This document shows, in pieces, positions 23,178-27,765 of a stretch of DNA of 27,765 nt. Origin of the DNA: Paulinella micropora (taxonomy: Eukaryota; Cercozoa; Imbricatea; Euglyphida); assembly GCA_009731375.1 (NCBI GenBank), contig BJOX01000149.1:409299-437063 (forward strand), written 5' to 3'. A model generated the notes under the pieces. The model was not told where the DNA came from. It made no database searches and saw nothing but the letters and a program-made list of their open reading frames with translations. Position 1 is the first letter of the stretch. The number at the start of each line of letters is the position of its first letter. The position numbers were made by a program, and so were the translations under genes.

Positions 23178-23235
23178 CCTAAACGCTTGATTGCTATTGA
23201 GTCCATCCAACTTCTCCATCTTTAATAAACCGGTC
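23178..23235 (-). CDS. RhoGEF exon 1 of the set (N-terminal edge of the DH domain)
   Basis: A 58-nt exon with acceptor TTATTTTTAG and donor GTATGTG. It enters with one base and ends on a complete codon, matching the phase-0 start of exon 2. It encodes TGLLKMEKLDGLNSNQAFR, leading directly into VLLKSELFYV. The residues before DH conserved region 1 vary in the family, so identity rests on phase, splice sites and a diverged copy at 23752-23804. That copy keeps xxLL[KR]MEKL[DE] and NSN. Confidence 0.82.
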
Positions 23236-23257
23236 CTAAAAATAACGTTACATGCTA

Positions 23258-23751
23258 TGATATGAATGATATGATATGATATGATATGATATGATATATG
23301 ATATGATGTGATATGATATGATGTGATATGATATGATATGATATGGACTGCACTAAGCCGAGGTTATTCCGCAGTCCCAGCAACCTCTTGCAAGACGTCA
23401 CCGAATGTGCAAGTGCATACACCAAGCGCGGTTGCAAATATGATATGATCGAAATGTGATATGATACGATCGAAATATGATATGATATGATATGATATGA
23501 TATGCTATGATATGATATGATATGATATGATCGAAATATGATATGATATGATATGATATGATATGATATATGATATATGATATGATATGATATGATATGA
23601 TATGATATGATATATGATATGATATGATATGGTATGATATATGATATGATATGATATGATATGATAATGATAATGATAATGATAATGATAATGATATGAT
23701 ATGATATATGATATGATATATGATATGAAATATGATATGATATGATATGAT
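23258..23751. repeat. (ATATG)n pentanucleotide array
   Basis: ATATG/ATGAT units with GATCGAA interruptions and a run of ATGATA near 23662-23693. The unique island 23345-23437 is inserted in it. The sense (minus) strand is (ATATC)n, without AG or GT. Confidence 0.95.
23345..23437 (-). mobile_element. Retroposon-like island ending in a hairpin and (ATATC)n
   Basis: A 93-nt unique insert in the pentanucleotide array. On the minus strand its last 33 nt form a hairpin (GGACTGC ... GCAGTCC, 7 bp perfect), immediately followed by ATATC repeats. A 3' terminal stem-loop followed by short repeats is typical of LINE or SINE tails. The first part also folds (TTGCAA ends, TGCA-CT-TGCA centre). It is open as LVYALAHSVTSCKRLLGLR on the same strand, which I do not recognise. 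An exon is less likely because no splice sites flank it. Confidence 0.5.
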
Positions 23752-23804
23752 CGAAATGATTGCTATTATGTTCCTCTAACTTCTCCATCCGTAACAGACA
23801 CGTC
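23752..23804 (-). pseudogene. Acceptor-side partial copy of RhoGEF exon 1
   Basis: Acceptor TTATGTTTAG is followed by TCLLRMEKLEEHNSNHFD before ATATC repeat; no donor follows. It aligns with exon 1 over about 45 nt and over the intronic AACGTTAT before the acceptor. Most differences keep or conservatively change the residue (K/R, D/E). It lies upstream of exon 1, as other acceptor-side fragments do. Confidence 0.85.
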
Positions 23805-23825
23805 CTAAACATAACGTTACAATGT

Positions 23826-23886
23826 TTGTGTACATATATATACATATATATATATATATGTATATGTATGTGTGTGTGTGTGTGCT

Positions 23887-23933
<47 letters not shown>

Positions 23934-24010
23934 ATGTATGTATGTATGTATGTATGTATGTATGTATGTACATATGTGTGTATGTATGCATGTATGTTTG
24001 TTTGTATATA
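23826..24010. repeat. (TA)n, (TG)n, (TATG)n arrays
   Basis: TA-rich to 23868, TG to about 23923, TATG to about 23996. No other content. Confidence 0.95.
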
Positions 24011-24042
24011 TGACATACAATAACATAAAATACAACATAAAC

Positions 24043-24091
24043 CTAGCATGAGAGAGCGCATAACGTTGTTGTAGGGCATGACATGACATAA
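24043..24091 (-). CDS. Possible upstream exon of the RhoGEF gene
   Basis: The minus strand reads MSCHALQQRYALSHA, then AG and GTTTATG as a donor. It exits with two bases, exactly what exon 1 needs (AG+G, Arg). A usable acceptor (AGATAG) lies at its upstream edge. ALQQRYALSHAR followed by exon 1 LLKMEKL faintly recalls a degenerate IQ motif, but this is not firm. It could also hold the start codon. Confidence 0.4.
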
Positions 24092-24092
24092 C

Positions 24093-24099
24093 TATCTAA

Positions 24100-24147
<48 letters not shown>
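24093..24147. repeat. (ATCT)n microsatellite
   Basis: Pure TATC array, upstream flank of the small island at 24148. Confidence 0.95.
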
Positions 24148-24148
<1 letters not shown>

Positions 24149-24221
24149 CGTCCTGGGCATGACGATAAACTGCATCCCGGAGTTGGACTCGACCCACTGG
24201 CACCTACAGCCTGGGGGTCGA
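24148..24221 (+). mobile_element. Short retroposon-like island with 3' hairpin and (ATCT) tail
   Basis: A 74-nt unique segment flanked on both sides by ATCT repeat. Its 3' end folds as TCGACCC (24189-24195) with GGGTCGA (24215-24221), followed at once by TCTATCTATCT. The organisation parallels the 23345-23437 island. It may be a 5'-truncated LINE or SINE tail, or the 5' part of the element that follows at 24233. Confidence 0.5.
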
Positions 24222-24232
24222 TCTATCTATCT

Positions 24233-25025
24233 CCTTCAGCCCTTCACCAGCTGTTTGTGCAGTCGCAGCTGGTGCAGCGTGACTGGCCAGGGCTGATGAC
24301 TACCCTTCATCGGCCCTCGATACACTCTCAAACTGTTCGGGAAAGCCCTAAGAGCCTTCGATACCGCGGCCTGCGGGAAACCGCAAGGTGCAGCAGGCGA
24401 GGTAACGCTCGTCGGATGGTAAAAACTCGAAGGATATGGCCACGCAGGGAATAATGGGTAACCCGCAGCCAAGTCCCTTCTTGTCAGGCCAACCCCGCGC
24501 ATGGCTCCTACTCGGTACGACTACCTCTGATTGGCTGCCTTGGACTGACTTGGTGTTCCGACGTGAGTTTAGTGACCAGTGGATATGGCAAATGGCCACT
24601 ACTCTCGACGTCGGCCCACTTATGTCACCGCTGCAGCTGGCCCGGTAGTCCTCCGTCGCCACTACCCAGTGGTGTCCTGACAAATGGGAAAGGTTCAGAG
24701 ACTAGACGGGAGTGGGATCTTCCTGTGTGCGGGTAGGCACATAAGCAGGGAGATCTTAAGGTATAGTCCGGCCGCCGCGAAAGTGGTCGCCTTGGATGAA
24801 GCTCGAGGGTTGGTGTACCCCTCGGGCCCGAGCCTTGGCGGGGCACGTGATGGCGGACACGTGTCTGGGTTGTTTTACGGCCCTCTAGCCAGGGAGGGTC
24901 GTAGAACCGTCAGACTGCACAAATTTGGGGCCTGGTGCCCATTCCCAGCCCGCTACCCAGTCGCTGATTGGCGGCGGGGTGGAATGGATGCCTATGTCTT
25001 CGGATATGCAGAGCTGATAGACCAA
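24233..25025 (+). ncRNA. Group I self-splicing intron (ribozyme core)
   Basis: The conserved core can be folded by hand. A P2-like 9-bp stem pairs CACCAGCTG (24245-24253) with CAGCTGGTG (24266-24274), inside TTCAGCCCT/AGGGCTGA. P3 is CACTCTC (24323-24329) with GGGAGTG (24708-24714). GGGAAAGCCC marks P4. A P5-type hairpin has stem TGCGG/CCGCA and a GAAA loop (24372-24385). GCAGCCAAGTCC (24465-24476) matches the element before P6/P7 in Tetrahymena-type introns. An extended P6 pairs TTGTCAGG (24481-24488) with CCTGACAA (24676-24683). Element R is GGTTCAGAGACTAGA (24692-24706). P8 is GATCTTCCTG with CAGGGAGATC (24716-24755). Element S is AAGGTATAGTCC (24758-24769). P9-like stems follow. Both splice sites are undetermined, no homing endonuclease is apparent, and no rRNA exon flanks it. 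Confidence 0.92.
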
Positions 25026-25028
25026 ACA

Positions 25029-25079
<51 letters not shown>

Positions 25080-25091
25080 ATCTATCTATCC

Positions 25092-25152
<61 letters not shown>

Positions 25153-25186
25153 CCTACCTACCTACCTACCTACCTATCTATCTGAC
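25026..25186. repeat. (ATCT)n with terminal (ACCT)n
   Basis: A tetranucleotide array begins directly at the 3' end of the group I element. It may be its tail or its insertion target. Confidence 0.95.
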
Positions 25187-25345
25187 AAAGCGATCATAAG
25201 AACAGAACATAACATAACTCTAGCAAATCATTAGAACATAGCACAACATAACATGACATGACAGAACATAACATGACATAACATAACATAGCATAATTTA
25301 ACATAGCATAACATAACATAACACAATGTAACATAATGTAACATA
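25187..25345. repeat. (AACAT)n-like degenerate pentanucleotide array
   Basis: AACAT/ACATA units with AGAAC, GTAAC and TGACA variants. Nothing else was seen. Confidence 0.9.
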
Positions 25346-25379
25346 CCATGACAGTCAGTGCGTATTTGTGTACTTGCGC

Positions 25380-25415
<36 letters not shown>

Positions 25416-25489
25416 AAGAAAGAGAGGGGGGGGGGGGGGGGGGGGGGGGGGAAAAAGAGAGGGGGGGGGGGGGGGGGGGNNNNNNNNNN
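25380..25489. repeat. (TG)n, (GA)n, poly(G) and a 10-N gap
   Basis: TG and GA runs lead into two poly(G) tracts (about 25427-25451 and 25461-25479) and a 10-base gap (25480-25489). G tracts of this length are hard to sequence and may be inaccurate. Confidence 0.93.
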
Positions 25490-25540
25490 CTGTTCGTACT
25501 CAGAACTACGCCATTGACCCAAACCCCCTAATATAGCGTG
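25490..25540. other. Short unique spacer
   Basis: About 50 nt of non-repetitive DNA between the poly(G) gap and the GATA arrays. No feature was recognised. Confidence 0.6.
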
Positions 25541-26344
<804 letters not shown>

Positions 26345-26345
<1 letters not shown>

Positions 26346-26649
26346 TGTTGATCTAGGAGCGTCGCGTAGCCAAAAGGCCATAGGCGTCCTACCAGGAGGC
26401 ATCCTCGGCTCAGGCCTGCCTTCGCCCTCCTGGCTCCCTCATAGCCAAAGGCCAGCGGAGGCCATTTACCAAGCACGAAGTGCAGGGCGAGCTCAAAGGA
26501 AACACCCAACGCCAAAGCTGGCCATGGTGCAGCATTGCGAAGTAGCCAACTGGTGCAGTTTGCTCTAGGAGGGTTGGTCTTCAGCCACAGCCAATGTCCC
26601 GCCCCCTCGACCAATGTTCCTTGCAACGAGGGGAGCAACGACCTCCGGG

Positions 26650-26650
<1 letters not shown>
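26345..26650 (-). mobile_element. GC-rich retroposon-like element with (ATCT) tail
   Basis: About 305 nt of unique DNA lies inside GATA arrays. Read on the minus strand it ends GACGCCTATGG...GGCTACG...TAGATCAAC and runs directly into (TATC)n. The 3' end of the group I element (GATGCCTATG...TAGACCAAAC, from 24987 on the other strand) aligns with this with small gaps. In one frame the two read [12 protein letters not shown] and FGYAELIDQTYL. It also has an internal near-repeat of its own 3' end (TGGCCTTTGGCTATGAGGG). I found no ribozyme core and no protein family, although the minus strand is open throughout. It is probably a 5'-truncated or non-autonomous member of the same family. Confidence 0.55.
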
Positions 26651-26692
<42 letters not shown>

Positions 26693-27550
26693 GGATAGAT
26701 AGATGGAAAGATGGATAGATAGATAGATAGATAGATAGAGAGAGATAGAGAGAGAGATATATATAGATAGATAGATAGATAGATAGATGGATAGATGGAT
26801 AGATGGAAAGATTAGATAGATTAGATAGATTCGATAGATTAGATAGATTAGATAGATTAGATTAGATTAGATTAGATTAGATTAGATTAGATTAGATTAG
26901 ATAGATTAGATAGATTAGATTAGATAGATTAGATAGATTAGATAGATAGATAAGATAGATAAGATAGATTAGATGGATTAGATAGATTAGATAGATTAGA
27001 TAGACTAGATAGATTAGATAGATTAGACAGATTAGATAGATTATATAGATTAGATAGACAGATTAGATAGACTGGATAGATTAGATAGATTAGATAGATT
27101 AGATAGATCAGATAGATTAGATAGATTAGATAGATTAGATAGATAAGATAGATTAGATTAGATTAGATAGACTAGATTAGATTAGATTAGATAGACTAGA
27201 TTAGATAGACTAGATTAGATTATATTAGATTAGATTAGATTAGATTAGATTAGATTAGATTAGATTAGATAGATTAGATTAGATTAGATAGATTAGATAG
27301 ATTAGATAGATTAGATAGATAGATAGATATATAGATAGATAGATAGATAGATAGATAGGTAGATAGGTAGATAGATAGATAGATAGATAGATAGATATGT
27401 AGGTAGGTAGGTAGGTTGGTAGATAGATAGATAGATAGATAGATAGGTAGGTAGGTAGGTAGGTAGATAGGTAGGTAGATATATAGGTAGGTTGGTAGTA
27501 GATAGATAGATAGATATATAGATAGATAGGTAGGTAGGTAGGTAGGTAGG

Positions 27551-27589
<39 letters not shown>

Positions 27590-27630
27590 GTAGATAGATA
27601 GGTGGGTAGGTAGGTAGATAGATAGATAGA
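26651..27630. repeat. (GATA)n, (GATTA)n and (GTAG)n arrays
   Basis: GATA to about 26810, then GATTA/GATAGATTA mixtures to 27318, then GATA and GTAG blocks to 27630. No gene was seen. Confidence 0.95.
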
Positions 27631-27765
27631 TGAGATATCGACTAATGTCAGAAAAAAGGAGCTTCTGATTTCGTCAACCAAGGAAGTCTGTGGGTAAAGT
27701 ATTAACCCGATGCCCAGCTAAGCCGTGATGTTTGCACGGAAGGGACTGATACAGGCGATACCAAA
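27631..27765 (-). other. Unique right edge with a possible minus-strand exon
   Basis: Non-repetitive DNA. On the minus strand TTTACCCACAG at 27688 and above is a reasonable acceptor. The segment from 27687 down is open as [20 protein letters not shown] into TATC repeat. A weak GTCGAT at 27642 could be a donor, but it would leave phase 0, which does not match the possible exon at 24043-24091. It could be another acceptor-side fragment, an exon of the same gene, or unrelated. Confidence 0.3.

Noticed and set aside
23345-23437. tRNA or tRNA-derived SINE head
   Set aside because: It folds, but I could not place A and B boxes or a cloverleaf with a plausible anticodon.
24233-25025. Part of an rRNA gene containing its usual intron
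   Set aside because: No stretch resembling conserved small- or large-subunit rRNA was found on either side; both flanks are ATCT repeat.
24236-25199. Several overlapping frames of 65-170 codons on both strands of the group I element
   Set aside because: They overlap the ribozyme stems on both strands, show no homing-endonuclease motif (no LAGLIDADG, GIY-YIG or His-Cys box seen), and end in ATCT repeat.

Overview
This is nuclear DNA from a eukaryote. More than 90% of the window is simple-sequence DNA: tetranucleotide, pentanucleotide and hexanucleotide arrays, a 72-bp minisatellite and a 210-bp tandem repeat. There are two assembly gaps (641-1179 and 25480-25489). The very long open frames that tetranucleotide arrays give on both strands (runs such as LTYLLTHS or SIYLSIYL) are an artefact: a 4-bp repeat without a stop in one frame has none in any frame. 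I see no bacterial-type genes, rRNA, tRNA or CRISPR.

Hidden in the arrays is one real gene on the minus strand, split into at least seven short exons. In transcript order these are 23178-23235, 21323-21418, 20910-20982, 20220-20303, 4367-4499, 2056-2133 and 297-351. Every exon has GT/AG boundaries on its intron sides and all six junctions keep the reading frame (phases 0, 0, 1, 1, 2, 2). The roughly 193 joined codons read as a Dbl-homology (DH) RhoGEF domain from its first helix almost to its end. The introns are nearly pure microsatellite; the one between 20219 and 4500 is 15.7 kb of GTAA/GTGA repeats. The 5' end of the gene (beyond about 24 kb) and its 3' end (left of position 297) are not established.

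Almost every exon is accompanied by partial copies of itself. Copies of the acceptor-side half lie in the intron upstream, and copies of the donor-side half lie in the intron downstream. This suggests repeated tandem duplication across exon-intron boundaries, with only one intact exon kept each time.

The right quarter (23.3-26.7 kb) holds four unique GC-richer islands inside microsatellites. One (24233-25025) has the catalytic core of a group I self-splicing intron (P3, P6, P8, and the R and S conserved elements) although no rRNA gene is present. Its 3' end resembles that of a second island (26345-26650, minus strand), and both run directly into (ATCT)n on their own sense strand. Two smaller islands end in a hairpin followed by a microsatellite. 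All four look like retroposons with microsatellite tails or microsatellite targets.

The organism cannot be fixed from this window. DH-type RhoGEFs, many tiny exons, massive simple repeats and a nuclear group I intron fit a protist, for example a myxomycete such as Physarum or a repeat-rich alga such as Cymbomonas. Land plants and prokaryotes are unlikely. This is inference only.
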